From Paenibacillus lacisoli (GTDB taxonomy: Bacteria > Bacillota > Bacilli > Paenibacillales > Paenibacillaceae), in NCBI RefSeq assembly GCF_030580655.1, contig NZ_JAUQTB010000005.1, forward strand, positions 186,001 to 250,000: a stretch of DNA of 64,000 bases, in the 5' to 3' direction. Below, piece by piece: positions 34,220 to 43,260 of this stretch; the first letter of the stretch is position 1; each line of letters opens with the position of its first letter. The position numbers and the translations under genes were made by a program. The notes beneath the pieces are model-generated. The model made no database searches and had not been told where the DNA came from. It was given only the letters and a program-made list of their open reading frames with translations.

Positions 34220-34942
34220 TCATGACGGCTGCAGGCCTTTTTCCCCCCACAACTGAATGGTATATTCAAATGCTGCGGACAACGTCTTGCAGGCCATATC
34301 CAGTCCAAGCTTGAGATCCTCCAGATGCTGATCCAGGTCTTCGAGTTCGACTTTGCCATGCAGAGACTGATGCAATTGCCACAGATCATCCTGCATCTCT
34401 GCACTCATCAGGTGGATCTCGGTGTTCCGGCGCTTGCGCAGGCGGCTTACCGGGTCACGATACGATTCATTGATCTGATACAGCTTGTTTTCGAGCTCCG
34501 GATGCAGCTTCAGATAATGGAACTGCCGAATCACTGTAAAATACGAAAAATGCGGCTTTACCTTGGCTGTATGCAGATCATATAGATCGTTAAGCATATT
34601 GCCCAGCTTGTCCAGTACAGAGAAGAGCCGGATGAATCCATCCTTGTAAAAATACACATAACGGGCATAATCGGCCTGTTCTTCTAGTGTCATGTCATCG
34701 ACATAGCCGGCTTTTACTTTCTTGCGGAAGAACGCAGCTGCAAAATGGCTCTGCTCCAATTCGTCCAGCGAGGAGATGAGACCTTGGGTAAAAATCTCGG
34801 CACGGCGGTAATCATGAGTCGGATCATTGTTCTGTTCGATATGCGTCTGCAGCTTCTGCAGAGCCGTTACCATATTCTCGATGGCTTCCTGCATCAGTCC
34901 TTCATTCTGGCGAGGCAGCTCGCCCAACAGTGTACGCAGCAT
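34220..34942 (-). CDS. HEPN-like helical protein (possibly Cthe_2314 type)
   Basis: A 240-residue all-helical, soluble protein. Near the C-terminal third is RRNTEIH (R172, H177), the R-x4-6-H motif of HEPN domains, preceded by a long helical region with many aromatic residues (DYARYVYFYKDGFIRLFSVLDKLGN). I recall proteins of this look being named Cthe_2314-family HEPN in Paenibacillus, but I cannot verify this. HEPN domains are often RNases, yet there is no partner nucleotidyltransferase here. It sits next to the UbiD-type gene (65 bp after it), same strand, perhaps the same transcript. Confidence 0.6.
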   Translation of the reverse strand: MLRTLLGELPRQNEGLMQEAIENMVTALQKLQTHIEQNNDPTHDYRRAEIFTQGLISSLDELEQSHFAAAFFRKKVKAGYVDDMTLEEQADYARYVYFYKDGFIRLFSVLDKLGNMLNDLYDLHTAKVKPHFSYFTVIRQFHYLKLHPELENKLYQINESYRDPVSRLRKRRNTEIHLMSAEMQDDLWQLHQSLHGKVELEDLDQHLEDLKLGLDMACKTLSAAFEYTIQLWGEKGLQPS

Positions 34943-35007
34943 TGCCGTGACCCCCTTTTAAATAAAGTTCTCCCCATGCTTCACGAATTCATGACTCATT
35001 ACATTGC

Positions 35008-36774
35008 TCAGGCAAAATAGCTCTTCCACCGCTCATCCACCAGCTTGACGATATCCTCGCGCGGAATAACCTCGTCCGGGTATCCTGGCTTCATTCGAGC
35101 GTCCACCACGATCGGCAGCTTATAGTTCAGATGATGCAGTGCCACTTCGGAATCAGCATACATATCCGTTGCAGGATTGAAACGGGTAAAGACGGTCCAA
35201 AGGAAGGATTTCTGTGTCTTCACGACCTCTTCAGCATCATCCACCACTACGATCAGCGGCCAAGGGGTATCACTGCCTGACAAATGCTTCACCAGCAGCG
35301 GCGCAAGTTCCGGGTCCTCTTCATAGCTTTTGCCGGAAACGACCAGACAGCCGCCGCAGTAAGGCTTGATCTGTCTGATTCCCGGCAGATCCCCGCCTTC
35401 ATAATGGCGCGGAAGCTCGCGAACCGGCTCACCTACGCCGAGCAGTACAGCTTTGCTGCCATGGTTCAGCTTACGTCCTGTATAGTCAAGCGTGTCATGG
35501 GATGTATGATTAAAAATAAACAAATCTGTGGCAGGGTTAAACCTTTCCAGGATGGTTTCAAGCAAAAGTGTGAAATTCGAGAGATCCATTCTCTGATCTG
35601 TCAGCATCAGGAACTTGGTCAACGACAGCTGGCCCTGGCCTAGAATTGTGAAGGCAGAGACGAGCGCCTCACGGGAATAGCTTTCCCTAACGACGGCTGC
35701 TGCAAGCGCGTGAACTCCAGTTTCGGCATAAGCCCAGAGGGAATGAACCGCCGGCATCACCATCGGGTATGCCGGTGACAGCAGACGCTGCAGAAATTCG
35801 CCCAGATAATAGTCTTCCTGGCGCGGTTTACCGACGATGGTCGCCGGATAGATCGCGTCCTTGCGGTGCCACATATGCTTCACATGGAATACCGGGAAGT
35901 CATGCTGCAGCGAATAGTAGCCGAAATGGTCGCCAAAAGGTCCCTCCGGACGACGCTCGAACGGAGGCACGATTCCGCTGATCGCGAACTCGGCTTCTGC
36001 CGGAATCCGGTGGCCGCCCAGCGGATCCTCTGCCATAGGCAGCTTGCCGCCCATGATCAGCGAGGCCAGCATCAGCTCCGGCAGGTTCTCCGGTGCAGGC
36101 GCGATAGCCGATGCAATCAGCGCAGGAGGACCTCCGAGGAATATCGTGGCTGGCAGTGCCTGACTGCGCTGCTCGGCTTCATGGTAATGGAAACCGCCGC
36201 CCTTGTGAATCTGCCAGTGAATCCCTGTCGTCTGATCATCATAAATCTGGATTCGGTACATCCCGAGATTGTGGTCCTTGCTGTGACCCGGCTTCTCCGT
36301 ATAAACGAGCGGCAGGGTAATGAAAGGCCCTCCGTCGTCCTGCCAGCTCGTTACTTTGGGCAGCGGGGCTAGCGGGGCTTCGGTCCGCTTCACGCCGAGG
36401 ATAGGGGCCTCCTGCTGGGAGACCGTCTTCAGACCGATCTTCATCATATCCTTAATGAGACCGCGTTCATTCCATAACGCTTTGGGGGTAGGCGGCACCA
36501 GCGATTTGGTTGCTCCGACAATCGACTTCATCAGTTCTTCCGGACGAGGGCCAAAAGCCATATCTACCCGGCGGTTGCTGCCGAAAAGGTTGGTTACAAC
36601 CGGAAACGGTGTGCCTTTGACATTCGTGAACAGCAGAGCCGGGCCTTCTTCCTCAATGACCCTGCGGTGAATCTCCGCCAGCTCCAGATAAGGGTCCACC
36701 GGGGCCTCAATGACCTGCAGATTATTTTCCTTGCGCAGTGCTTCTATAAATTGACGCAGATTCTGATAAATCAC
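35008..36774 (-). CDS. UbiD-family decarboxylase, probably for menaquinone (futalosine route)
   Basis: A 588-residue prenylated-FMN decarboxylase of the UbiD family. Family marks include the LGMYRIQIYDDQTTGIHWQ block, EAEFAISGIVPPFERRPEGPFGDHFGYYS (with the catalytic E-R-E type network) and KHMWHRKDAIYPATIVGKPRQEDYYLGEFL. With mqnB, mqnD and mqnE in the same window, it most likely removes the carboxyl group from the prenylated naphthoate intermediate (the MqnL role). GTG 36774 is the start: AGGAGG lies at the right distance; the open frame begins at a TTG just before that site. A UbiX-type flavin prenyltransferase is not seen here. Confidence 0.85.
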   Translation of the reverse strand: MIYQNLRQFIEALRKENNLQVIEAPVDPYLELAEIHRRVIEEEGPALLFTNVKGTPFPVVTNLFGSNRRVDMAFGPRPEELMKSIVGATKSLVPPTPKALWNERGLIKDMMKIGLKTVSQQEAPILGVKRTEAPLAPLPKVTSWQDDGGPFITLPLVYTEKPGHSKDHNLGMYRIQIYDDQTTGIHWQIHKGGGFHYHEAEQRSQALPATIFLGGPPALIASAIAPAPENLPELMLASLIMGGKLPMAEDPLGGHRIPAEAEFAISGIVPPFERRPEGPFGDHFGYYSLQHDFPVFHVKHMWHRKDAIYPATIVGKPRQEDYYLGEFLQRLLSPAYPMVMPAVHSLWAYAETGVHALAAAVVRESYSREALVSAFTILGQGQLSLTKFLMLTDQRMDLSNFTLLLETILERFNPATDLFIFNHTSHDTLDYTGRKLNHGSKAVLLGVGEPVRELPRHYEGGDLPGIRQIKPYCGGCLVVSGKSYEEDPELAPLLVKHLSGSDTPWPLIVVVDDAEEVVKTQKSFLWTVFTRFNPATDMYADSEVALHHLNYKLPIVVDARMKPGYPDEVIPREDIVKLVDERWKSYFA

Positions 36775-36790
36775 GCTAATATGTCCTCCT

Positions 36791-36824
36791 AACAAACAAA
36801 GCCCTCGAAAGATCCAAGGACTTT
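36791..36824 (-). terminator. Possible weak terminator between ctaA and the UbiD gene
   Basis: On the minus strand AAGTCCT and AGGGCTT pair and are followed by TTGTTTGTT, directly before the ribosome site of the next gene. Confidence 0.35.
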
Positions 36825-36882
36825 ATCTGATTCTTCTAATGTCTATTATATTACAGTCTTCGCCATAAAGCCCAGCGGCTCA

Positions 36883-37800
36883 TCAGGACGAATGAACAGC
36901 CGGTGGAAGCTTGTCCGCGCGTGGCGAGAGACTCCATACCCGGTAGCTCATATAGCTCAGTACGGCAAACAGCAAAGCAATAACGATCATGTGGCCGAGT
37001 ACAACGAACATGTACAGCTCTGGACGTGTTACGGCCAGCAGGCTGAATCCGATCAGACCTTGCAGCAGCACGAGCACAACGGTAATAACACCCAATACAC
37101 GGATGTCCTTATGACGTGGATGATGGCGGTAGGATACATGTGCGAGCGCCAAAATCAGCACGACCAGAATCCCTGCAGCAGCCTGATGAAGCGACAGCGG
37201 CGGCATACCCGCAAAGAGCTTGATTCCGTTCGTTGTCGCATGGCTCAGAAAAGCCCCGGTATACACTGCAATATACGTATAAATCGTCGTGCCCCATACC
37301 AAGTTTCGGAAGCCGCGGGTAACCGGAATAACCTCAGTAGGCTTCCGATAATCTCTGTCCATCTGCCATACCCCGAGCGTCATAATGAGGGCACTGGCAA
37401 AGGCGATAATCGAAAACCCAAAGTGCAGCGCCATGACGGCAGCAGATTGGGAAAAGACGACCGCAAGGGCCCCCATGATCCCTTGAATGATAACAAATAA
37501 CAGAGTGGTGAAGGAGAAGAATTTCAGGTCGCGGCGGCCTTTACAGAACAACAAAAAGCCCACAAATGAAGCAATGGACAATAATCCTGCCAACGCACTG
37601 ACCGAACGGTGCGAGAATTCGATAACCGAAGCTATCGTGTGGGCCGGTACAAGCTTGCCGTTGCAGGTCGGCCATTCGCGGCCGCAGCCAAGACCCGAAT
37701 CAGTACGTGTGACGACGCCGCCGCCGAAGGTGGCGAGGAACATGATGATACAGGTGGCAAGTGCAACCCATTTTAAATATTTGATTTTGTTGGAAGACAA
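36883..37800 (-). CDS. ctaA: Heme A synthase
   Basis: Oxidises the C8 methyl of heme O to give heme A for aa3-type oxidases. The 305-residue product has eight membrane helices in two repeats, with heme-ligand histidines in EFSHRS, ALHFGFS, LHQAAAG and VLGHM, and the extracellular cysteine pair in SGLGCGREWPTCNGKLVP, as in Bacillus CtaA. TTG 37800 is the start, with AGGTGA upstream and the normal family length; an in-frame start 30 codons earlier lacks support. Heme demand links it to hemQ. Confidence 0.93.
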   Translation of the reverse strand: MSSNKIKYLKWVALATCIIMFLATFGGGVVTRTDSGLGCGREWPTCNGKLVPAHTIASVIEFSHRSVSALAGLLSIASFVGFLLFCKGRRDLKFFSFTTLLFVIIQGIMGALAVVFSQSAAVMALHFGFSIIAFASALIMTLGVWQMDRDYRKPTEVIPVTRGFRNLVWGTTIYTYIAVYTGAFLSHATTNGIKLFAGMPPLSLHQAAAGILVVLILALAHVSYRHHPRHKDIRVLGVITVVLVLLQGLIGFSLLAVTRPELYMFVVLGHMIVIALLFAVLSYMSYRVWSLSPRADKLPPAVHSS

Positions 37801-38148
37801 CGTATTCACCTGCTTTGCAATGGAATGATGTAGGATCCGCGAGTCATGTCTATCCTGACAGAATGTACACGAATTACCGGGGCTAAACATGCAGCGGTGA
37901 CATTTTACAAAAATTCTGCATCCGGCTCAGCCTGAACCACGCTTCTGCTGATTTAGGTATGCAAAATATGGATTGCAAAATGTTTATCTAAAATTGATTA
38001 TAACGGATAAAGCATGCCTTGCACCGATGCTATTGTGACAAAAAAAGAACGACTAACCTGCTGTCCTCCCATCCATGACACCACAGCTGGATGCAGAAAA
38101 GGGCCGTGTCTTCCCTTGGGAAAACACGGCCCTTTCCGGGTCAGATGC
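37801..38148. other. Intergenic region between ctaA and the thioredoxin-like gene
   Basis: Holds the ctaA upstream region (AT-rich, with a TATAAT-like box near 38000 but no convincing -35 box) and the terminator at 38097. No gene was seen. Confidence 0.5.
38097..38136. terminator. Terminator of the thioredoxin-like gene
   Basis: AAAGGGCCGTGT and ACACGGCCCTTT pair around a 13-base loop just past the stop codon at 38149. Confidence 0.88.
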
Positions 38149-38493
38149 TTATTGGGATACAGCGCCATATACCTCGACGGCACGATCAAGGAATTGCTCA
38201 ATTTCTTCTCTTGTTTTGCGCAGTTTATTTACGTACCGGATTAACTCCCTGCCTTCACTGTAGGCAATAAAACTGGGAATTCCCAGAATATTATGCTCCT
38301 CGCTAACCCCTTCAGCCTGCTCCACGTCCACTTCAATCAGCTTGAGCTTGTCCTTGTAGGACGTCTCTACGTCCGGCATAAACGGATCGATAAAACGGCA
38401 GTCTCCACACCAGTCGGCTTTAAATACGGCTACTGTCAGGCCGGGGGCCTGTATCGCGGCATTGAATTGTTCCTTATGTGTAATCTTCTCCAT
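38149..38493 (-). CDS. Thioredoxin-like protein
   Basis: A 114-residue cytoplasmic thioredoxin-fold protein. The active site is CGDC (C29, C32 in FKADWCGDCRF), unlike the CGPC of TrxA, and the cis-Pro region reads GIPSFIAY. It resembles B. subtilis YdbP. ATG 38493 is used: AAGGATGAG lies before it. It is divergent from the DUF2515 gene. Possible roles are low-potential disulfide reduction; the partner is unknown. Confidence 0.85.
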   Translation of the reverse strand: MEKITHKEQFNAAIQAPGLTVAVFKADWCGDCRFIDPFMPDVETSYKDKLKLIEVDVEQAEGVSEEHNILGIPSFIAYSEGRELIRYVNKLRKTREEIEQFLDRAVEVYGAVSQ

Positions 38494-38664
38494 GCTTGAT
38501 CTCATCCTTTCGCAGCAAAGTTTATAAAACAGGCACAAAGCTAACCAAATGTAAGTCAATCTACGCTATAAGTGAAGCAGAATACCGAGTGGAAGTCAAA
38601 CTTTTGAGCCATACTGTTTCTATAGCGCCTGTCATGAGCAGGTTGGAAAGGACGGCGAACAAGC

Positions 38665-39987
38665 ATGGCTTGGCTAAATCATGTGCTGCAGCCGCTGGAG
38701 GGGGCCGCCCGGCTGCTGCAGCAGCTTCCCCGCTCCGCCCTGGAGGTCATTCGCGGCGAACGGGCGAGCTGGCAAGCTTCACGTTCCCTGCGATGGCCCT
38801 ATCTGCCGCTTGACTGGAATGCGGCAGGTGCAGACAGTCTCCTGCAGCAGCTGGAACTCCTGCTGCCGCATGGGTTTGACGGTGTTGGACCGGCAGGCAA
38901 CCGGCATCCTGCGCATAAGTCACCGCTGACCTGTCAGGAGGACCAGGATATCGTGAATCAAATCGAGGCTGATCTGATCCGGGAGAACCGCAGCAACACA
39001 ACACGAACGGCTGCATATCTGGAGGTTTATGAGACCTATCCCGAACTTCACTGGTCTCTGCTCGCCCATTTTGTCTCCCGGAACGGCGGTTATAACATGA
39101 CGGATCTGCAGGGAGGGCTGATGGACGGCGTGCTGGATCAGGAGCAGCGTGAAGCACTCTATCGACTACTGGAACGCTGCAATGCCCTGATATTCCAGGA
39201 TGCTTATCCCCAGCTGCAGCTGTACAGGCACAGCCGGCGGCTGGGACGGAGCTGCTTTCACCTGCTGCCGTATTTCCATGTGTCTGCCTTTATGAAACCG
39301 GTCTGGGAGCGCTTCTGGACCCAGCGTGAAAGCTCGGTGCTGACCGTCGCGCTCATCATTAATGAGCAGAATTATATTGAAGGTAGGGTCGTTAATCACC
39401 CTTACTTCCGGAAGCATGTGCTGGATACGGCCAGCTTTAAAGCCCACGACCGGGTCCAGCTTAATCAGGTCGTTTTTCCGCTCGAGCAGGATGGGGGGCT
39501 GGCCGGGCTGGTGCTGGAACGTTTCGCCCGGCTTGCCGAACGTATCGAATTTGGCAAGAGCCTCTATGCCATGCTCTTTGGTCACGCCAAAGTACTGGAT
39601 CGTGCGCTTGCATTCGCGCGCCGTGTGCCTCACGAAGGCTCGCGCGCTGAGTATTGGCCGCGTCTTTTCACCCCGGAACGCGAACAAGCGCTGTACTCTC
39701 CAGAGGAGAGTGCAGCGCTTGCCCAGACGGAGTGGCTTCAAGCTGGCCGGCGGCTGTACAGCCCTGTACTTAAGGCTGTATGGAACGATACGCCGTATGA
39801 ACCTATCCCGCGGTATGACTGGTTTCAGGACGGAAAAGCGTTATCCCACCTTCATCGGCCGCGCCGTCCATACTTGTTTGAAATCAGCCACAAACACCGC
39901 TTCGGGCTGATGAAGACAGCCTGGCTTCATGATGCTGCCGCCCTAGCGGACGGCCTCACCCGGGAAAAGCCATCATCAAACCATTAG
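38665..39987 (+). CDS. DUF2515 family protein (YppC-like)
   Basis: A 440-residue soluble protein with the DUF2515 pattern: RENRSNTTRTAAYLEVYETY, WSLLAHFVSRNGGYNMTDLQGG, LERCNALIFQDAYPQLQLY, and LTVALIINEQNYIEGRVV. The family is found in spore-forming Bacillales; the function is not known. ATG follows AAGGACGG. The first about 85 residues are rich in Leu/Gln/Ala and vary more. The stop is 10 bp from the convergent flippase stop, with no terminator between them. Confidence 0.85.
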   Translation: MAWLNHVLQPLEGAARLLQQLPRSALEVIRGERASWQASRSLRWPYLPLDWNAAGADSLLQQLELLLPHGFDGVGPAGNRHPAHKSPLTCQEDQDIVNQIEADLIRENRSNTTRTAAYLEVYETYPELHWSLLAHFVSRNGGYNMTDLQGGLMDGVLDQEQREALYRLLERCNALIFQDAYPQLQLYRHSRRLGRSCFHLLPYFHVSAFMKPVWERFWTQRESSVLTVALIINEQNYIEGRVVNHPYFRKHVLDTASFKAHDRVQLNQVVFPLEQDGGLAGLVLERFARLAERIEFGKSLYAMLFGHAKVLDRALAFARRVPHEGSRAEYWPRLFTPEREQALYSPEESAALAQTEWLQAGRRLYSPVLKAVWNDTPYEPIPRYDWFQDGKALSHLHRPRRPYLFEISHKHRFGLMKTAWLHDAAALADGLTREKPSSNH

Positions 39988-39996
39988 CTCATTAGA

Positions 39997-41622
39997 TTAG
40001 CGGTTCAGCTGCCGCTGCGGCTGCAGACGCATCAATGGACGCAGCACACGCTGCAGGATGCGAGGATAACTGCCCAGTTCATCTCTGCGGATGACGCGAA
40101 GCAGCACGAGCAGGACGAGGTACAGAACGAGCACCAGCAGCCCTACTGCGCAGCAGACGAGGAAGAAGGCGATCCGGGCTGGCATCACATGAGTCAGCAG
40201 AATGCCTGCCTGATTCAGCCCGTAACCGGCCGCGCAGGCGAGCAGAACCGACAGCAGGAAGCCGGTCCAGCGCTGTCCAAGAATAGAGAACGTTACGATC
40301 CCCTTCAACACCCGCAGGTTGAGCAGTGTGATGACGAGGAAACAGAGTCCTGTCGAACCGATAATGCCATAAATACCAAAGACCGGTGCCAAAAGCCAGC
40401 TGCCTGCCACCTTGACGATAATCCCGATGAGCACATTGATCATGGATCTTCGCGGCAGACCCATCCCGATCAGGATCGAATTCGACGTCATCATCGTGAT
40501 CTGGAAGATCGTACCGAAGGTCAATGTCGCTATAATGCCGCTGCCATCCAGTGAACTGAAAAGCAGACCATTAATGGAATATGAAGCAACGCCTAATGCC
40601 AGTACAATCGGCATGCCCGTGAGAATGGCTATCCGCAGCGCCGATGTGACCTGGCTGCGCAGATGGACCTCATCCTTGCGGGCAAAGGCTGCAGAAATAA
40701 CGGGGATCAGCGATGTACTGAGCGCAATAGCCAGAATCGGCGGAATCCCCGCCACACTCTGGGCACGGCTGCCCAAAATACCCAGCTGGGCAGTGGCCTG
40801 CAGATTTCCAATCTGATCCTCCAGCAGCTTGACGATAATCGAGGTATCGATAAAGTTGACGGCTGGAACCGCCAGAGAGGACAGCACGATGGGAATGGAC
40901 AGCTTGAAAATATCCTTGTAGATGCCCAGCATCGGCAGATCGGAAGCTCCTCCGCTTTCCAGCAGCTCACGTCGGTCCTGACGCCGCAGCTTCAACGTGT
41001 AGTACAGCATGACAGCCATCGCACCGATACTGCCCAGTACTCCCCCGAAGGAAGCGCCGGCTGCTACCTGGCTGTCACTATAACCGAGATTCAGACAGAT
41101 CAGCGCGAGCAAAATCGCCGTCACTACACGGGCAATCTGCTCAACAATCTGGGAGATACCACCGGCTGTCATGTTATTGCGTCCCTGGAAATATCCGCGC
41201 ATCATGGCAATCGCAGGGAACAGCAGCAGAGCCGGTGCAAGCGCACGCAGTGCCAGGGAAGATTCAGGCACGCCCGCCACATGTTCTGCATAATAAGGGG
41301 CTCCGGCATAGAGTACAGCTGTAATAATGACTCCCATGGCAGCCGCGAACAGCAGTGCCGCATGATACACCCTGCGGGCTTCCGCCGGCTTGTCCAGCGC
41401 ATACCGTTCGGACACCATCTTGCTGAGCGTACTCGGAATCCCGGCGGTCGCTACCGTCAGCAGCATGAGATAAACGTTGTTCGAGATGGTGAAGGAAGCG
41501 TTGCCGACCTTCCCGAGCAGATGCTCCAGCGGAACCCGCTGCACCAGACCCAGCACCCGCGCCACCAGTGCGGCAGCTGCTAGAATCAGTGTTCCTTTGA
41601 TAAATGATTCTTTTTTAGACAA
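39997..41622 (-). CDS. Lipid II flippase candidate, MurJ/YtgP (PST) family
   Basis: A 541-residue protein with about 14 membrane helices of the MVF/PST superfamily. The N-terminal SKKESFIKGTLILAAAALVARVLGL and the QRVPLEHLLG, MVSERYALD and MRGYFQGRNNM segments match B. subtilis YtgP, a MurJ-type flippase; SpoVB is the close sporulation paralogue and cannot be fully excluded. TTG 41622 follows AGAAGGGAC; an upstream in-frame ATG run lacks a site. It is 87 bp after the DUF456 gene on the same strand. Confidence 0.85.
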   Translation of the reverse strand: MSKKESFIKGTLILAAAALVARVLGLVQRVPLEHLLGKVGNASFTISNNVYLMLLTVATAGIPSTLSKMVSERYALDKPAEARRVYHAALLFAAAMGVIITAVLYAGAPYYAEHVAGVPESSLALRALAPALLLFPAIAMMRGYFQGRNNMTAGGISQIVEQIARVVTAILLALICLNLGYSDSQVAAGASFGGVLGSIGAMAVMLYYTLKLRRQDRRELLESGGASDLPMLGIYKDIFKLSIPIVLSSLAVPAVNFIDTSIIVKLLEDQIGNLQATAQLGILGSRAQSVAGIPPILAIALSTSLIPVISAAFARKDEVHLRSQVTSALRIAILTGMPIVLALGVASYSINGLLFSSLDGSGIIATLTFGTIFQITMMTSNSILIGMGLPRRSMINVLIGIIVKVAGSWLLAPVFGIYGIIGSTGLCFLVITLLNLRVLKGIVTFSILGQRWTGFLLSVLLACAAGYGLNQAGILLTHVMPARIAFFLVCCAVGLLVLVLYLVLLVLLRVIRRDELGSYPRILQRVLRPLMRLQPQRQLNR

Positions 41623-41709
41623 AATAAAGTCCCTTCTTTCCCCTGCAGCTCGTGCAGCAGGATACATAACGGCTGCCGGGACATCCGCCCCGGCAGCCTC
41701 CATTCATAT

Positions 41710-42195
41710 TTAGTTCCAGATCAACCAAAGGATAAACAGAATAATCATCACCAGTTGAAGTATAAATTTCATCACCGTACTCGTGAACAAGCCCAGTACC
41801 GAGCCGAAACCGACTTTAGCAGCTTTATTCACACTGGATCCGGAAATAACTTCCCCGATAAAAGCTCCGATGAATGGCCCCAATATCAAGCCAAAAGCCG
41901 GAATGACAAACGGCCCGATAATGACACCGATCGTACTTAAGGTCGTCGCCAGCTTAGAGCCGCCGAATTTCTTAACACCCCATGCATTGACAACATAGTC
42001 GGCCACGAACAGCGCGACCACAATCAGGGTCTGAATAATCCAGAACCAGACATTATAATGCGAAAAGTCGAAGAACCAGCCATAGACGAAGAACGCCAGA
42101 TAAATGGCCAGCGCTCCCGGCAGAATCGGATATACAGCCCCTGCCATACCGATCAGGAACAAGGCAATAACGATGATCCAACCCAGAACGGCCAT
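41710..42195 (-). CDS. DUF456 family membrane protein
   Basis: A 161-residue protein with four to five helices and glycine-rich segments (YPILPGALAIYLAFFVYGW, IPAFGLILGPFIGAFIGE), the DUF456 pattern seen in B. subtilis YqgC. The gene starts 12 bp after the HAD phosphatase gene and lies on the same strand, so the three genes 42951-39997 may be one operon. Function unknown; glycine-zipper helices suggest an oligomeric membrane protein. Confidence 0.88.
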   Translation of the reverse strand: MAVLGWIIVIALFLIGMAGAVYPILPGALAIYLAFFVYGWFFDFSHYNVWFWIIQTLIVVALFVADYVVNAWGVKKFGGSKLATTLSTIGVIIGPFVIPAFGLILGPFIGAFIGEVISGSSVNKAAKVGFGSVLGLFTSTVMKFILQLVMIILFILWLIWN

Positions 42196-42207
42196 ATCAA
42201 CACCCCT

Positions 42208-42951
42208 TTATCCCAAAATATGATCCCGGATTACTTCTACGATACCGTCCTCATTGTTGGAAGCAACAATAAGATCCGCATTCTCCTTGACCAGCTCCTG
42301 CGCATTCCCCATGGCTACTCCCAGGCCAGCTGCCTGAATCACAGCCAGATCATTCAGGCTGTCGCCGACAGCAACAACCTCTTTCATCGTAATACCCAGC
42401 AGCTGACAGACCTCACCGATCCCTGTCGCCTTGGAGACGCCTTTCGGATTGATCTCAAGATTGGTCGGAGATGAATTGGAGATCTCCAGACCGCCCATAT
42501 CCTGAAGCTTCAGAATAATCTCGTGACGCACCTCATCGTTCGGCGTATCGTAGCCAAACTTCAGCCATTCCAGGCCTTCCATGGATTCCGGCCAGCGGTC
42601 TGAATTGAACAGTTCATCCAAAGAATACGCCCAATACCATGCCCGATGTTCCAGCGCCAGCTGACGCATGCTGACAACGGCTTGCGGGTCAAGCAGGGAC
42701 CGGCGCCACAGCTCATGTGGTGACTTCCATATCTCGCTGCCATTAACGGTTACCATCGGCGTCTCGAGCCCCAGCTGCTGCGCGAATGGAAGCGCACTGC
42801 GGGCGGCCCTGCCTGTCGACAGACAAACATGAATACCTGCCCGGATCGCTTCATTAATCCAGTTGACGGTCTGCTCCGAAATTTCATTATCATCGGTCAA
42901 TAGCGTTCCATCCATATCCAGAGCGAGCAATTTATATCTTGGATTTGTCAT
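42208..42951 (-). CDS. Cof-type HAD superfamily phosphatase
   Basis: A 247-residue IIB-type HAD hydrolase that dephosphorylates small sugar or cofactor phosphates. Motif I ALDMDGTLLT (D13, D15), motif II LSTGR, motif III lysine near GVSKATGI, and motif IV GDSLNDLAVI are all present. The cap between about 85 and 185 decides substrate, which I cannot tell. It begins the run with DUF456 and the flippase. Confidence 0.9.
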   Translation of the reverse strand: MTNPRYKLLALDMDGTLLTDDNEISEQTVNWINEAIRAGIHVCLSTGRAARSALPFAQQLGLETPMVTVNGSEIWKSPHELWRRSLLDPQAVVSMRQLALEHRAWYWAYSLDELFNSDRWPESMEGLEWLKFGYDTPNDEVRHEIILKLQDMGGLEISNSSPTNLEINPKGVSKATGIGEVCQLLGITMKEVVAVGDSLNDLAVIQAAGLGVAMGNAQELVKENADLIVASNNEDGIVEVIRDHILG

Positions 42952-43161
42952 CAGTCTCTCCCTCTCCTCCTATGTACTATTACACCTGATCCAATACACG
43001 GTATATATCTATCTGAGTTTCATGCCTGCAGCCGCAAGCACAACGACATTTTACCACATGGGACTCTTCCCTACCAAGCCAAACGGCGCCCATCCTTAAG
43101 AGGCCCTTCTTATTCAGGATATCAACCGGTTTGCAGAAGCATCCGGAAAATGAGCAGCTAT

Positions 43162-43193
43162 AAAAAAGACTCACCTGACGGTTGTCAGGTGAG
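43162..43193 (-). terminator. Terminator of the first PBP gene
   Basis: CTCACCTGAC and GTCAGGTGAG pair around GGTT; on the minus strand TCTTTTTTATAG follows. Confidence 0.9.
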
Positions 43194-43260
43194 CTGTGTT
43201 TCGTTACTCACGTTCGTTCGATTACATAAGAAGTGCGTGATTTAAAAATACACTTGCTTG

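Noticed and set aside
42980..43174. A 64-codon minus-strand frame with a CRCACGCRH cluster and GTG start
   Set aside because: Its GTG lies inside the terminator hairpin of the PBP gene, and it follows that terminator without a visible promoter. An internal ATG at 43093 would leave 37 codons with only a poor ribosome site. The Cys/His cluster is suggestive, but support is too weak to list it as a gene.
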